DNA from: Pseudomonas sp. MF4836
GTDB lineage: Bacteria > Pseudomonadota > Gammaproteobacteria > Pseudomonadales > Pseudomonadaceae
Assembly: GCF_002018875.1 (NCBI RefSeq)
Contig: NZ_MVOL01000003.1
Location: 496,001 to 560,000 of the forward strand
Length of the DNA: 64,000 nt
Direction: 5' to 3'
Position 1 is the first letter of the stretch. Every line of letters starts with the position of its first letter. Made by a program: the position numbers and the translations under genes. Shown here piece by piece: positions 36,418-46,538 of the stretch. A model generated the notes under the pieces. That model saw nothing but the letters and a program-made list of their open reading frames with translations, was not told the DNA's origin and ran no database searches.

Positions 36418-36971
36418 TCAACGAGATCAAGAAAGACGCTCAAGAGCGCATGAAAAAATCCCTGGAATCCCTGGCCCATGCATTTGGTCAGATCCGTACC
36501 GGCAAGGCGCACCCGAGCATCCTGGGCAGCGTGATGGTGCCTTACTACGGTTCGGACACCCCGCTGAGCCAAGTGGCCAACGTCACTGTAAAAGACTCCC
36601 GCACCCTGCAAGTCGTGGCGTTCGAGCGCAACATGCTGGCGGCTGTCGACAAGGCAATCCAGAGCGCCGGCCTGAACCTCAATCCGACCAACCTGGGCGA
36701 ATTGCTGTTGATCTCCATGCCTGCCCTGACCGAAGAAACCCGTAAGGTTTTCGCCAAGCAGGCGCGTGACGCAGCGGAAGACGCGCGGATTGCCGTGCGC
36801 AATATCCGTCGCGATGCGCTGAGCCAGTTGAAAGACCTGGTCAAGGAAAAGGAAATCAGCGAAGACGAAGAGCGTCGTGCCGCTGATGACGTGCAGAAGC
36901 TGACCGACAAGGCGGTGGCTGATATCGAAACCGCCACCAAGCAGAAAGAAGCGGATTTGATGGCCGTATAA
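36414..36971 (+). CDS. frr: Ribosome recycling factor
   Basis: The 185-residue protein splits post-termination ribosomes together with EF-G. It has the family's three-helix bundle sequence: [50 protein letters not shown], and the C-terminal helix [23 protein letters not shown]. Its start overlaps the pyrH stop, implying coupled translation. uppS follows after 15 bases. Confidence 0.98.
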   Translation: MINEIKKDAQERMKKSLESLAHAFGQIRTGKAHPSILGSVMVPYYGSDTPLSQVANVTVKDSRTLQVVAFERNMLAAVDKAIQSAGLNLNPTNLGELLLISMPALTEETRKVFAKQARDAAEDARIAVRNIRRDALSQLKDLVKEKEISEDEERRAADDVQKLTDKAVADIETATKQKEADLMAV

Positions 36972-36986
36972 GGGTCAGACGTTTTC

Positions 36987-37742
36987 ATGGAAAAGACCAA
37001 GCAGTCCGTATCGTTTTCGGTGCCGCGACATGTCGCGATCATCATGGACGGTAATAATCGCTGGGCTAAAAAACGCTTTATGCCCGGTGTCGCCGGGCAT
37101 AAAGCGGGTGTCGACGCTGTTCGTGCAGTGATAGAGGTGTGCGCCGAGGCCAAGGTCGAAGTGCTCACCCTGTTCGCCTTTTCCAGCGAGAACTGGCAGC
37201 GTCCGGCGGACGAGGTCAGTGCCTTGATGGATCTGTTCTTCAAGGCGCTGCGTCGCGAGGCCAAGCGTCTCAATGAGAACAACATCAGCCTGCGGATCAT
37301 CGGTGACCGTTCGCGCTTCCACCCGGAACTGCAGGCGGCGATGCGCGAGGCTGAGGCCATCACGGCGGGCAGCAATCGCTTCATCCTGCAGATCGCCGCC
37401 AATTACGGCGGTCAGTGGGACATTGCCCAGGCCGCCCAGCGCCTTGCGCGCGAAGTGCAGGCCGGTCATCTGCGGCCGGAGGACATCACTCCGGAGTTGT
37501 TGCAGACCTGCCTGGCGACCGGCGACCTGCCGTTGCCCGACCTGTGCATCCGTACCGGCGGTGAACACCGCATCAGTAACTTCCTGCTGTGGCAGTTGGC
37601 TTACGCCGAGCTGTACTTCTCCGACCTGTTCTGGCCGGACTTCAAACACGATGCCATGCGTACTGCGCTGGCCGATTACGCTTCTCGCCAGCGACGCTTC
37701 GGTAAAACGAGCGAGCAGGTCGAGGCTGGAGCCCCGGTTTAA
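36987..37742 (+). CDS. uppS: Undecaprenyl diphosphate synthase (cis-prenyltransferase)
   Basis: The 251-residue enzyme adds eight isoprenes to farnesyl diphosphate to make the C55 lipid carrier for peptidoglycan and O-antigen. The substrate motif HVAIIMDGNNRWAKKR carries the catalytic Asp. FAFSSENWQRP, DLCIRTGGEHRISNFLLWQLAYAELYF and FWPDF near the C-terminus complete the family pattern. The stop codon TAA shares its last base with the cdsA start. Confidence 0.97.
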   Translation: MEKTKQSVSFSVPRHVAIIMDGNNRWAKKRFMPGVAGHKAGVDAVRAVIEVCAEAKVEVLTLFAFSSENWQRPADEVSALMDLFFKALRREAKRLNENNISLRIIGDRSRFHPELQAAMREAEAITAGSNRFILQIAANYGGQWDIAQAAQRLAREVQAGHLRPEDITPELLQTCLATGDLPLPDLCIRTGGEHRISNFLLWQLAYAELYFSDLFWPDFKHDAMRTALADYASRQRRFGKTSEQVEAGAPV

Positions 37743-38548
37743 TGCTTAAACAACGAATCATTACTGCGCTGATCCTGCTGCCGATCGCCTTGTGCGGGTT
37801 CTTCCTGCTCCAGGGAGCCGGTTTCGCCCTGTTTATCGGGCTGGTAGTGACGCTTGGGGCGTGGGAATGGGCGCGTCTGGCCGGGTTCGATGGCCAGGCG
37901 GCACGCGTGGTATATGCCGCGGTGGTCGCGGTGTTGCTGTTTCTCATGTACCTGGTGCCCGGCATCGCGCCCTGGGTGCTGGGTGCTGCGGTGCTCTGGT
38001 GGGCGGCAGCGACCTTCCTGGTGCTGACCTATCCGCGCACCAGCGAACATTGGGCGGGCGCTGCCGCCAAGCTGGTGATCGGCCTGTTGATCCTGTTGCC
38101 GGCCTGGCAAGGCCTGGTGTTCATCAAGCAGCTGCCGTTGGGCAACTGGTTGATCATGGCGGTGATGGTTCTGGTCTGGGGGGCTGATATCGGCGCCTAC
38201 TTTTCCGGCAAGGCGTTCGGCAAGCGCAAGCTGGCGCCGCAGGTCAGTCCGGGCAAGAGCTGGGAAGGCGTGTATGGCGGCCTGGCACTGAGCCTGGTGA
38301 TCACCGCGGTGGTGGGCCTGGTTCGCGATTGGTCTGTCGCTCAGATACTGCTGGGCCTGCTGGGTGCAGCGCTGGTGGTGTTTATCTCGGTGGTCGGCGA
38401 CCTGACCGAGAGCATGTTCAAGCGCCAGTCCGGGATCAAGGACAGCAGTAACCTGTTGCCCGGTCACGGCGGTGTGTTGGATCGCATCGACAGCCTGACG
38501 GCTGCTATTCCGGTGTTTGCGGTGCTGTTGTGGATGGCTGGATTGTGA
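37742..38548 (+). CDS. cdsA: Phosphatidate cytidylyltransferase
   Basis: The 268-residue inner-membrane protein, with about eight helices, makes CDP-diacylglycerol from phosphatidate and CTP. The C-terminal signature [34 protein letters not shown], split here by quoting only its key parts ([24 protein letters not shown]), is intact. The start overlaps the uppS stop by one base and its end overlaps the dxr start by four bases. Confidence 0.96.
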   Translation: MLKQRIITALILLPIALCGFFLLQGAGFALFIGLVVTLGAWEWARLAGFDGQAARVVYAAVVAVLLFLMYLVPGIAPWVLGAAVLWWAAATFLVLTYPRTSEHWAGAAAKLVIGLLILLPAWQGLVFIKQLPLGNWLIMAVMVLVWGADIGAYFSGKAFGKRKLAPQVSPGKSWEGVYGGLALSLVITAVVGLVRDWSVAQILLGLLGAALVVFISVVGDLTESMFKRQSGIKDSSNLLPGHGGVLDRIDSLTAAIPVFAVLLWMAGL

Positions 38549-39735
38549 GTCGTCCTCAGCAGATTACGGTTCTCGGCGCCACAGGTTCTATCGGCCTCAG
38601 TACCCTGGATGTGATTGCCCGGCATCCGCAGCGTTACCAGGTGTTTGCCTTGAGCGGCTTCAGTCGCATGGCGGAGTTGTTGGCGCTGTGCGTGCGTCAT
38701 GCGCCGCGCTTTGCCGTGGTGCCTGAGGCCGCAGCAGCCGGCAGCCTGCAGGATGACCTGCGTGCTGCCGGGCTGCAGACCCGGGTCCTGGTGGGTGAAG
38801 AAGGTTTGTGTCAGGTGGCTGCCGACCCCGAGGTCGATGCGGTCATGGCGGCCATTGTTGGCGCGGCGGGTTTGCGCCCGACCCTGGCGGCGGTCGAGGC
38901 AGGGAAGAAGATTCTCCTGGCCAATAAAGAGGCGCTGGTGATGTCCGGCGCCTTATTCATGCAGGCTGTGCGTAAAAGTGGCTCGGTACTGCTGCCGATC
39001 GACAGTGAGCACAATGCGATTTTTCAGTGCATGCCAGCGGACTTTTCCCGCGGCTTGAGCAATGTCGGTGTACGACGGATCCTGCTGACCGCGTCCGGTG
39101 GCCCATTCAGGCAGACGCCGTTGAATGAGTTGCAGGATGTTTCTCCGGAGCAGGCCTGCGCTCATCCCAACTGGTCGATGGGGCGCAAGATATCGGTCGA
39201 CTCCGCGAGCATGATGAATAAAGGCCTGGAGCTGATCGAGGCGTGCTGGCTGTTCGACGCCAAGCCTTCCCAGGTCGAAGTGGTGATCCATCCTCAGAGC
39301 GTGATTCACTCCCTGGTCGACTATGTGGACGGTTCGGTGCTGGCGCAGTTGGGCAATCCCGATATGCGCACGCCTATCGCCAATGCCCTGGCCTGGCCTG
39401 AGCGCATCGACTCCGGTGTTGCGCCCCTGGATCTGTTTGCCATTGCGCGCCTGGATTTCCAGGCCCCGGATGAACAGCGATTCCCCTGCTTGCGCTTGGC
39501 GCGTCAGGCGGCGGAGGCAGGCAATAGCGCTCCGGCCATGCTGAATGCGGCCAATGAAGTGGCAGTTTCTGCGTTTCTCGAACGGCGCATCCGTTACCCT
39601 GAGATCGCGAGTATCATCGCAGAAGTTTTAAGCCTCGAGCCGGTGGTTGCGGTCGACGAACTGGACGCTGTGTTCGCGGCGGACGCCAAAGCCCGTGCCT
39701 TGGCTGAGCAATGGTTGAGTCGCAACGGGCGATAG
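38545..39735 (+). CDS. dxr: 1-deoxy-D-xylulose 5-phosphate reductoisomerase
   Basis: The 396-residue NADPH enzyme makes 2-C-methyl-D-erythritol 4-phosphate, the committed step of the MEP isoprenoid pathway. [16 protein letters not shown] (NADPH site), [23 protein letters not shown] and the [19 protein letters not shown] segment are family marks. I chose the GTG at 38545, overlapping the cdsA stop (GTGA), giving [14 protein letters not shown] like other Pseudomonas Dxr; an ATG five codons earlier lies inside cdsA. Confidence 0.95.
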   Translation: MSRPQQITVLGATGSIGLSTLDVIARHPQRYQVFALSGFSRMAELLALCVRHAPRFAVVPEAAAAGSLQDDLRAAGLQTRVLVGEEGLCQVAADPEVDAVMAAIVGAAGLRPTLAAVEAGKKILLANKEALVMSGALFMQAVRKSGSVLLPIDSEHNAIFQCMPADFSRGLSNVGVRRILLTASGGPFRQTPLNELQDVSPEQACAHPNWSMGRKISVDSASMMNKGLELIEACWLFDAKPSQVEVVIHPQSVIHSLVDYVDGSVLAQLGNPDMRTPIANALAWPERIDSGVAPLDLFAIARLDFQAPDEQRFPCLRLARQAAEAGNSAPAMLNAANEVAVSAFLERRIRYPEIASIIAEVLSLEPVVAVDELDAVFAADAKARALAEQWLSRNGR

Positions 39736-39787
39736 GCGTTGTGACTGGCCAAGCGGTCGGCACCGGATAGGATTGCGGAGAAAGTAG

Positions 39788-41140
39788 ATGAGCGCGCTCT
39801 ATATGATTGTCGGCACCCTGGTTGCGTTGGGCGTGCTGGTTACCTTCCATGAATTCGGCCACTTCTGGGTGGCGCGCCGCTGTGGCGTCAAGGTTCTGCG
39901 TTTCTCCGTGGGCTTTGGTATGCCGCTGCTGCGCTGGCATGACCGCCGTGGCACTGAGTTTGTCATCGCTGCGATCCCGCTGGGCGGCTACGTGAAGATG
40001 CTTGATGAGCGCGAAGGCGAGGTGCCTGCCGACCAGCTCGATCAGTCTTTCAATCGCAAGTCCGTGCGCCAGCGTATCACCATTGTTGCGGCGGGCCCGA
40101 TTGCCAACTTCCTGCTGGCCCTGGTGTTCTTCTGGGTGTTGGCGATGCTCGGCAGCCAGCAGGTACGACCGGTCATCGGCGCGGTGGAGGCGGGCAGTAT
40201 TGCTGCCAAGGCCGGCTTGAATGTCGGCGAGGAAATCGTCGCCATCGACGGCGAGCCGACATCGGGTTGGGCCGCGGTCAACCTGCAGTTGGTGCGACGT
40301 CTGGGCGAGAGTGGCTCGTTGCTGTTCTCGGTGCGAGAGCAGGGTGCGACGGTCGACTCGCCGCGCCAGCTGGTGCTGGACAAGTGGCTCAAGGGTGCAG
40401 ATGAGCCGGACCCGATCCACTCCCTGGGGATTCGACCTTGGCGACCTGCGTTGCCTCCGGTTTTGGCTGAGCTCGACCCGAAAGGGCCGGCCCTGGCGGC
40501 CGGGTTGAAGACCGGCGATCGCTTGCTGGCGCTGGATGGTCAGGCGCTGGGTGATTGGCAGCAGGTCGTCGATTGGGTGCGTGTACGTCCTGATACCAAA
40601 ATTGTGCTGCAAGTCGAGCGTGATGGTGCTCAAATCGACGTCCCTGTGACTTTGGCAAGCCGTGGCGAAGCCAAGGCGGCTACCGGTTATCTGGGCGCTG
40701 GAGTGAAAGCGGTCGATTGGCCGCCGGAGATGATTCGCGAGGTCAGCTACGGTCCGTTGGCGGCTATTGGCGAAGGTGCCCGACGCACCTGGACCATGAG
40801 TGTATTGACCCTCGATTCACTGAAGAAAATGTTGTTCGGCGAGCTCTCGGTAAAAAACTTGAGTGGACCGATAACCATTGCTAAAGTGGCGGGCGCTTCT
40901 GCCCAGTCGGGTGTCGCTGATTTCCTGAATTTCCTTGCTTATCTGAGTATTAGCCTGGGGGTTCTGAATTTGCTGCCCATTCCTGTACTGGATGGGGGGC
41001 ATTTGTTGTTCTATCTGATCGAGTGGGTGCGTGGTCGCCCCTTGTCGGATCGGGTGCAGGGTTGGGGGATACAGATCGGTATCAGCTTGGTGGTCGGGGT
41101 GATGTTACTTGCCCTGGTCAACGATTTGGGTCGACTGTAA
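39788..41140 (+). CDS. rseP: Site-2 zinc metalloprotease RseP (MucP)
   Basis: The 450-residue inner-membrane protease performs the second cleavage of the anti-sigma factor (MucA/RseA) in envelope stress signalling. The zinc motif HEFGH lies at residues 21-25 in the first helix. Two PDZ domains follow (around GSIAAKAGLNVGEEIVAIDGE and GPALAAGLKTGDRLLALDG). The third ligand motif NLLPIPVLDGGHLLFYLIEW lies near the C-terminus. GGAG precedes ATG 39788. Confidence 0.97.
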   Translation: MSALYMIVGTLVALGVLVTFHEFGHFWVARRCGVKVLRFSVGFGMPLLRWHDRRGTEFVIAAIPLGGYVKMLDEREGEVPADQLDQSFNRKSVRQRITIVAAGPIANFLLALVFFWVLAMLGSQQVRPVIGAVEAGSIAAKAGLNVGEEIVAIDGEPTSGWAAVNLQLVRRLGESGSLLFSVREQGATVDSPRQLVLDKWLKGADEPDPIHSLGIRPWRPALPPVLAELDPKGPALAAGLKTGDRLLALDGQALGDWQQVVDWVRVRPDTKIVLQVERDGAQIDVPVTLASRGEAKAATGYLGAGVKAVDWPPEMIREVSYGPLAAIGEGARRTWTMSVLTLDSLKKMLFGELSVKNLSGPITIAKVAGASAQSGVADFLNFLAYLSISLGVLNLLPIPVLDGGHLLFYLIEWVRGRPLSDRVQGWGIQIGISLVVGVMLLALVNDLGRL

Positions 41141-41160
41141 CGCTTCGCTGAATTGCGAAT

Positions 41161-41185
41161 CTGCCGCATTTTGCGGCAGTTTGTT
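41161..41185 (+). terminator. Hairpin with T-tract between rseP and bamA
   Basis: CTGCCGCA (41161-41168) and TGCGGCAG (41172-41179) pair with a TTT loop, followed by TTTGTTT. It looks like an intrinsic terminator or attenuator inside an otherwise continuous operon. Confidence 0.65.
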
Positions 41186-41214
41186 TATTGCCAGTTGGAA
41201 TAAGAAAGGACTTC

Positions 41215-43605
41215 ATGAAACGTCTGCTGCTAACTGCGGTTCTCACCGTATTGATGATCGCCGAAGTTCACGCCGAGTCCTTCACTATCTCCGATATCCG
41301 CGTCAACGGCCTCCAGCGGGTCTCCGCGGGTAGCGTCTTTGGTGCCTTGCCGTTGAACGTCGGCGAGCAGGCGGATGATCGTCGCCTGGTGGAATCCACT
41401 CGTGCGCTGTTCAAAACCGGTTTCTTTCAAGACATCCAGCTGGGCCGCGATGGCAACGTCCTGGTCATTACGGTAGTCGAACGTCCGTCTGTTGCCAGTA
41501 TCGAGATCGAAGGCAACAAGGCGATTTCGACTGAAGACCTGATGAAAGGCCTGAAGCAGTCCGGTCTGGCCGAAGGTGAAATCTTTCAGCGTGCGACCCT
41601 CGAAGGCGTGCGTAACGAGCTGCAGCGCCAGTACGTCGCTCAGGGTCGCTACTCGGCCACCGTCGACACCGAAGTGGTGCCGCAGCCGCGTAACCGCGTC
41701 GGCCTCAAGGTCAACATCAACGAAGGCACGGTTGCTGCGATCCAGCACATCAACGTCGTGGGCAACACTGTATTCCCTGACGAAGACCTGATCGGCCTGT
41801 TCGAACTCAAGACCACCAACTGGTTGTCGTTCTTCAAGAACGACGACAAGTACGCCCGTGAAAAACTCTCCGGTGACCTGGAACGTCTGCGCTCCTACTA
41901 TCTGGATCGCGGCTATATCAATATGGATATCGCTTCGACCCAGGTGTCCATCACCCCGGACAAAAAGCACGTCTACATCACGGTCAACGTGAACGAAGGC
42001 GAAAAGTACAGCGTTCGCGACGTCAAGCTCAGTGGCGACTTGAAAGTGCCTGAAGACCAGGTCAAGTCCCTGTTGCTGGTGGAAAAAGGCCAGGTGTTCT
42101 CGCGCAAGCTGATGACCACTACTTCCGAACTGATCACCCGCCGTCTGGGTAACGAGGGCTACACCTTCGCCAACGTCAACGGCGTGCCTCAGCCGCACGA
42201 TGAAGACCACACGGTCGACATCACCTTTGTCGTGGATCCAGGCAAGCGTGCCTACGTCAACCGCATCAACTTCCGTGGCAACACCAAGTCCGAAGACGAA
42301 GTGCTGCGTCGTGAAATGCGTCAGATGGAAGGTGGCTGGGCTTCGACCTACCTCATCGATCAATCCAAGACCCGTCTTGAGCGCCTGGGCTTCTTCAAGG
42401 AAGTCAACGTCGAAACCCCGGCAGTTCCGGGTGTCGATGACCAGGTCGACGTCAACTATGCAGTTGAAGAGCAAGCGTCCGGTTCGATCACCGCCAGCGT
42501 CGGTTTCGCCCAGAGTGCGGGCCTGATCCTGGGTGGTTCCATCACTCAGAACAACTTCCTGGGTACGGGTAACAAGGTCAGCATCGGTTTGACCCGCAGT
42601 GAATACCAGAGCCGCTATAACTTCGGTTATGTCGACCCCTACTGGACCGCTGACGGCGTGAGCCTGGGTTACAACGCTTTCTATCGCACCACTGACTACA
42701 AAGACCTTGATGTCGATGTTGCCAGCTATGCCGTTGACAGCCTGGGGGCGGGTGTCAGCGTGGGTTACCCGATCAGCGAGACCTCGCGTCTGACCTTCGG
42801 CCTGACCGCGCAACAAGACAAGATCAAGACTGGCCTGTACACCGTCGACGAAATCTTCGACTTCGTGAACAAGCAGGGCGACAGCTACCTGAACTTCAAG
42901 GCTTCGGCCGGCTGGTCCGAGTCGACCTTGAACAAAGGTGTTCTGGCAACCCGTGGCCACTCTCAGAGCCTGGTTCTGGAAACCACTACGCCTGGCAGTG
43001 ACCTGTCGTTCTTCAAACTCGACTACCGTGGCCAGTTGTTCCAGCCTCTGAGCGAAAACTACACCATGCGCCTGCACACCGAACTGGGTTATGGCGATGG
43101 TTTTGGCGACACCAAGGGCTTGCCGTTCTACGAGAACTACTATGCTGGTGGCTTCAACTCGGTTCGCGGCTTCAAGGACAGCACCCTGGGTCCACGCAGT
43201 ACGCCGAGTCGTGGTGTAGGTGTGACAGGTAACGCCGGTACAGCGGCCGACCCGGATCAGGATCCACTGCCATTCGGCGGTAACGTTCTGATCCAGGGTG
43301 GTGCCGAGATCCTGTTCCCGCTGCCGTTCGTCAAAGATCAGCGCTCCCTGCGTACCTCGGTATTCTGGGATGTGGGTAACGTGTTCAGTTCCAAGTGCGA
43401 TTCGACTTCCAACACCATCGCCGCTTCGAACGTTAAAACGGAATGTAACGACATCAGTCTCAGCAATCTGGCCAGTTCGGTGGGTGTCGGTGTGACATGG
43501 GTCACCGCCCTGGGACCATTGAGCTTCGCCCTGGCGATGCCGATCAAGAAACCGGATGACGCTGAAACCCAGGTGTTCCAATTCTCCCTCGGTCAGACTT
43601 TCTAA
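41215..43605 (+). CDS. bamA: Outer membrane assembly factor BamA
   Basis: The 796-residue Omp85 protein inserts beta-barrel proteins in the outer membrane. A signal peptide MKRLLLTAVLTVLMIAEVHA is followed by five POTRA domains (about residues 22-420) and a C-terminal 16-strand barrel with the conserved VRGF-type loop (NSVRGFKDSTLGPR). The last residue is Phe in FSLGQTF, the outer-membrane signature. The start at 41215 is preceded by AAAGGA. It is followed by the chaperone skp, as is usual. Confidence 0.97.
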   Translation: MKRLLLTAVLTVLMIAEVHAESFTISDIRVNGLQRVSAGSVFGALPLNVGEQADDRRLVESTRALFKTGFFQDIQLGRDGNVLVITVVERPSVASIEIEGNKAISTEDLMKGLKQSGLAEGEIFQRATLEGVRNELQRQYVAQGRYSATVDTEVVPQPRNRVGLKVNINEGTVAAIQHINVVGNTVFPDEDLIGLFELKTTNWLSFFKNDDKYAREKLSGDLERLRSYYLDRGYINMDIASTQVSITPDKKHVYITVNVNEGEKYSVRDVKLSGDLKVPEDQVKSLLLVEKGQVFSRKLMTTTSELITRRLGNEGYTFANVNGVPQPHDEDHTVDITFVVDPGKRAYVNRINFRGNTKSEDEVLRREMRQMEGGWASTYLIDQSKTRLERLGFFKEVNVETPAVPGVDDQVDVNYAVEEQASGSITASVGFAQSAGLILGGSITQNNFLGTGNKVSIGLTRSEYQSRYNFGYVDPYWTADGVSLGYNAFYRTTDYKDLDVDVASYAVDSLGAGVSVGYPISETSRLTFGLTAQQDKIKTGLYTVDEIFDFVNKQGDSYLNFKASAGWSESTLNKGVLATRGHSQSLVLETTTPGSDLSFFKLDYRGQLFQPLSENYTMRLHTELGYGDGFGDTKGLPFYENYYAGGFNSVRGFKDSTLGPRSTPSRGVGVTGNAGTAADPDQDPLPFGGNVLIQGGAEILFPLPFVKDQRSLRTSVFWDVGNVFSSKCDSTSNTIAASNVKTECNDISLSNLASSVGVGVTWVTALGPLSFALAMPIKKPDDAETQVFQFSLGQTF

Positions 43606-43650
43606 GAGTCTGATCCAAGATAATGACAATGGATTTTGTAGGAGTGCATC

Positions 43651-44154
43651 GTGCGTAAGTTGACTCAATTGGTTCTCCTGGCCACCGTTCTGGTCGCGAC
43701 CCCGGTCTTTGCAGACATGAAGATCGCGGTACTGAACTATCAGATGGCTCTGCTGGAGTCGGACGCTGCGAAGAAATACGCAGTGGATGCCGAGAAGAAG
43801 TTCGGTCCTCAGTTGACCAAGCTCAAGACTCTGGAAAGCAGTGCCAAGGGCATTCAGGATCGTCTGGTTGCCGGTGGCGACAAGATGCAGCAGGGCGAGC
43901 GTGAGCGCCTGGAGCTTGAATTCAAGCAAAAGGCCCGTGACTTCCAGTTCCAGTCCAAGGAGCTGAACGAAGCCAAGGCTGTTGCCGACCGCGAAATGCT
44001 CAAGCAACTGAAGCCCAAGCTCGACAGCGCAGTGGAAGAAGTGATCAAGAAGGGTGGTTTCGACCTGGTCTTCGAGCGTGGCGCAGTCATTGATGTCAAA
44101 CCTCAGTACGACATCACTCGCCAGGTTATCGAGCGCATGAATCAGCTGAAGTAA
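43651..44154 (+). CDS. skp: Periplasmic chaperone Skp (OmpH family)
   Basis: The 167-residue protein starts with GTG at 43651, with GGAG seven bases upstream. It has a cleavable signal peptide ending VATPVFA before DMKIAVLNYQMALLE. The mature part is a long Lys/Glu-rich alpha-hairpin (about residues 50-120) flanked by a small beta body, the shape of the trimeric jellyfish chaperone that carries unfolded outer-membrane proteins to BamA. lpxD starts three bases after its stop. Confidence 0.93.
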   Translation: MRKLTQLVLLATVLVATPVFADMKIAVLNYQMALLESDAAKKYAVDAEKKFGPQLTKLKTLESSAKGIQDRLVAGGDKMQQGERERLELEFKQKARDFQFQSKELNEAKAVADREMLKQLKPKLDSAVEEVIKKGGFDLVFERGAVIDVKPQYDITRQVIERMNQLK

Positions 44155-44157
44155 CCC

Positions 44158-45213
44158 ATGACCGCGATTATTAAGCTCGGCCGATTGGCCGAGTTCCTCG
44201 GCGCCACCTTGCGTGGCGACCAGGAGAAAGAAATCACTGGGCTAGCCACCTTGCAGGAGGCTGGCCCAGCTCAGTTGAGCTTTTTGGCAAATCCTCAGTA
44301 CCGCAAGTACCTGGCTGATAGCCAGGCGGGTGCTGTGCTGCTTAAAGCGGCTGATGCCGAGAGTTATGCCGGTGATGCGTTGGTGGTGCCTGATCCTTAT
44401 CTGGCCTATGCGCGAATTTCCCATCTGTTCGACCCCAAGCCCAAGGCTGTGGCTGGCGTTCATCCCTCAGCGGTGATTGCCGATGACGCCGTGGTCGATC
44501 CGTCGGCCAGTATCGGGCCGTTTGCGGTGGTCGAAAGCGGCGCGTCGATTGGCGCCGGGGTGACGGTTGGTGCGCATTGCTTTGTGGGGGCTCGCAGCGT
44601 GGTTGGCGAAGGCGGCTGGCTTGCGCCAAGGGTCACGCTGTATCACGACGTGCGGATCGGCAAGCGAGTGGTCATTCAGTCCGGTGCGGTACTGGGTGGC
44701 GAAGGGTTTGGATTCGCCAATGAGAAGGGCGTCTGGCAGAAGATTGCCCAGATTGGCGGGGTCACCATTGGCGACGATGTGGAGATTGGCGTCAATACCG
44801 CCATCGACCGTGGCGCCCTGGCCGATACCGTCATTGGCAATGGTGTGAAACTGGACAACCAGATTCAGATCGCCCACAACGTGCAAGTCGGTGATCACAC
44901 CGCCATGGCCGCCTGTGTGGGGATTTCCGGCAGCACCAAGATTGGCAAGCACTGCATGCTTGCAGGTGGTGTCGGGTTGGTCGGCCATATCGAGATTTGT
45001 GACAACGTTTTCCTGACCGGGATGACCATGGTGACCCACTCGATTACCGAGGCTGGCTCCTACTCCTCCGGTACTGCCATGCAACCTGCTGCCGAGTGGC
45101 GCAAAAGCGCGGCCCGTATCCGTCAGCTCGATGACATCGCGCGACGCCTGCGGCATCTGGAAAAGCGCGTTGGGGACGTGACCCCTGACGGTAATGCTTC
45201 ATCAGATGGCTGA
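44158..45213 (+). CDS. lpxD: UDP-3-O-(3-hydroxyacyl)glucosamine N-acyltransferase
   Basis: The 351-residue trimeric enzyme adds the second 3-hydroxyacyl chain in lipid A synthesis. An N-terminal uridine-binding domain ([28 protein letters not shown]) precedes a left-handed beta-helix of hexapeptide repeats ([42 protein letters not shown]). The catalytic His lies in [13 protein letters not shown]-terminal helix follows. fabZ lies 109 bases on, after a gap with a TAGACT hexamer (45245) that could be a promoter. Confidence 0.97.
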   Translation: MTAIIKLGRLAEFLGATLRGDQEKEITGLATLQEAGPAQLSFLANPQYRKYLADSQAGAVLLKAADAESYAGDALVVPDPYLAYARISHLFDPKPKAVAGVHPSAVIADDAVVDPSASIGPFAVVESGASIGAGVTVGAHCFVGARSVVGEGGWLAPRVTLYHDVRIGKRVVIQSGAVLGGEGFGFANEKGVWQKIAQIGGVTIGDDVEIGVNTAIDRGALADTVIGNGVKLDNQIQIAHNVQVGDHTAMAACVGISGSTKIGKHCMLAGGVGLVGHIEICDNVFLTGMTMVTHSITEAGSYSSGTAMQPAAEWRKSAARIRQLDDIARRLRHLEKRVGDVTPDGNASSDG

Positions 45214-45322
45214 AACCATTTCCATATCAAGTGTGCACAGCCGCTAGACTGCCTCCTTGATTTGCTAGAGGAGCACGCATTAGTCGCGCGCTCCCAATCT
45301 TTACTACAGGCTTCCCCACGAA

Positions 45323-45763
45323 ATGATGGACATCAACGAAATTCGCGAATACCTGCCTCACCGTTACCCGTTCCTGCTGGTGGACCGGGTGGTGGACTTG
45401 GATGTTGAGGGCAAGCGCATTCGTGCCTACAAGAATGTCAGCATCAACGAGCCTTTCTTCAATGGTCACTTTCCCGCGCATCCAATCATGCCGGGCGTGC
45501 TGATCATCGAGGCGATGGCTCAAGCTGCCGGCATCCTTGGTTTCAAGATGCTGGACGTGAAGCCGGCCGATGGCACCCTTTACTACTTCGTTGGTTCCGA
45601 CAAGCTGCGCTTCCGCCAGCCGGTGCTGCCGGGTGATCAACTGATCCTTGAAGCCAAGTTCCTCAGCTGCAAGCGTCAGATCTGGAAGTTCGAGTGCCAG
45701 GCTTCGGTCGATGGCAAGCCAGTCTGCTCCGCTGAAATCATCTGTGCGGAACGCAAGCTATGA
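45323..45763 (+). CDS. fabZ: 3-hydroxyacyl-[ACP] dehydratase FabZ
   Basis: The 146-residue hot-dog-fold dehydratase makes trans-2-enoyl-ACP in fatty acid synthesis. Catalytic His49 and Glu63 lie in [38 protein letters not shown] at the N-terminus is characteristic. The stop overlaps the lpxA start (ATGA). FabZ and LpxA compete for the same 3-hydroxyacyl-ACP substrate, so their joint translation keeps the two pathways in step. Confidence 0.98.
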   Translation: MMDINEIREYLPHRYPFLLVDRVVDLDVEGKRIRAYKNVSINEPFFNGHFPAHPIMPGVLIIEAMAQAAGILGFKMLDVKPADGTLYYFVGSDKLRFRQPVLPGDQLILEAKFLSCKRQIWKFECQASVDGKPVCSAEIICAERKL

Positions 45764-46536
45764 GTTTGATTGACCCTCGCGCAATCATCGATCCGACGGC
45801 CGTTCTGGCCGACGACGTCGAGGTCGGCCCCTGGTCGATCGTCGGCGCTGGTGTGGAAATCGGCGAGGGTACAGTGATTGGCCCCCATGTGATTCTCAAG
45901 GGGCCAACCCGGATCGGCAAACATAACCGCATCTACCAGTTTTCCTCGATAGGTGAGGACACGCCCGATCTCAAGTACAAGGGTGAAGAAACCCGCCTGG
46001 TGATCGGAGACCACAACGTCATCCGTGAAGGCGTGACCATTCACCGCGGTACGGTCCAGGATCGCTCCGAAACCACCTTGGGCGACCACAATCTGGTCAT
46101 GGCCTATGCCCACATCGGCCATGACAGTGTGATCGGCAACCACTGCATCCTGGTCAACAACACCGCGTTGGCCGGGCATGTGCACGTGGATGACTGGGCA
46201 ATCCTCTCCGGTTTCACCCTGGTTCACCAGTATTGCCATATTGGCGCCCATAGCTTTTCCGGCATGGGCACTGCCATCGGCAAGGATGTACCCGCGTTCG
46301 TCACGGTATTCGGCAACCCCGCGGAAGCCCGCAGCATGAACTTTGAAGGCATGCGCCGCCGTGGTTTCAGCGAAGACGCGATCCACGCCCTGCGCCGCGC
46401 CTATAAAGTGGTGTACCGCCAGGGGCTGACCGTTGACCAGGCCCTGGCCGAGTTGGCCGAGCCTTCTGTGCAATTCCCCGAAGTCGCGATCTTCCGTGAC
46501 TCGATCCAGTCTTCGACCCGTGGCATCACTCGTTAA
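45760..46536 (+). CDS. lpxA: UDP-N-acetylglucosamine acyltransferase LpxA
   Basis: The 258-residue trimeric left-handed beta-helix enzyme transfers the first 3-hydroxyacyl chain to UDP-GlcNAc, starting lipid A. The catalytic His lies in the [16 protein letters not shown] region; [21 protein letters not shown] and [15 protein letters not shown] follow, then a helical C-terminus. Chain-length selectivity cannot be read off safely; Pseudomonas enzymes use C10. The gene sits between fabZ (overlap) and lpxB (2-base gap). Confidence 0.98.
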   Translation: MSLIDPRAIIDPTAVLADDVEVGPWSIVGAGVEIGEGTVIGPHVILKGPTRIGKHNRIYQFSSIGEDTPDLKYKGEETRLVIGDHNVIREGVTIHRGTVQDRSETTLGDHNLVMAYAHIGHDSVIGNHCILVNNTALAGHVHVDDWAILSGFTLVHQYCHIGAHSFSGMGTAIGKDVPAFVTVFGNPAEARSMNFEGMRRRGFSEDAIHALRRAYKVVYRQGLTVDQALAELAEPSVQFPEVAIFRDSIQSSTRGITR

Positions 46537-46538
46537 TC

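Noticed and set aside
41230..44007. Long minus-strand open frame across bamA-skp
   Set aside because: Antisense shadow of strongly biased coding sequence; composition is not protein-like.
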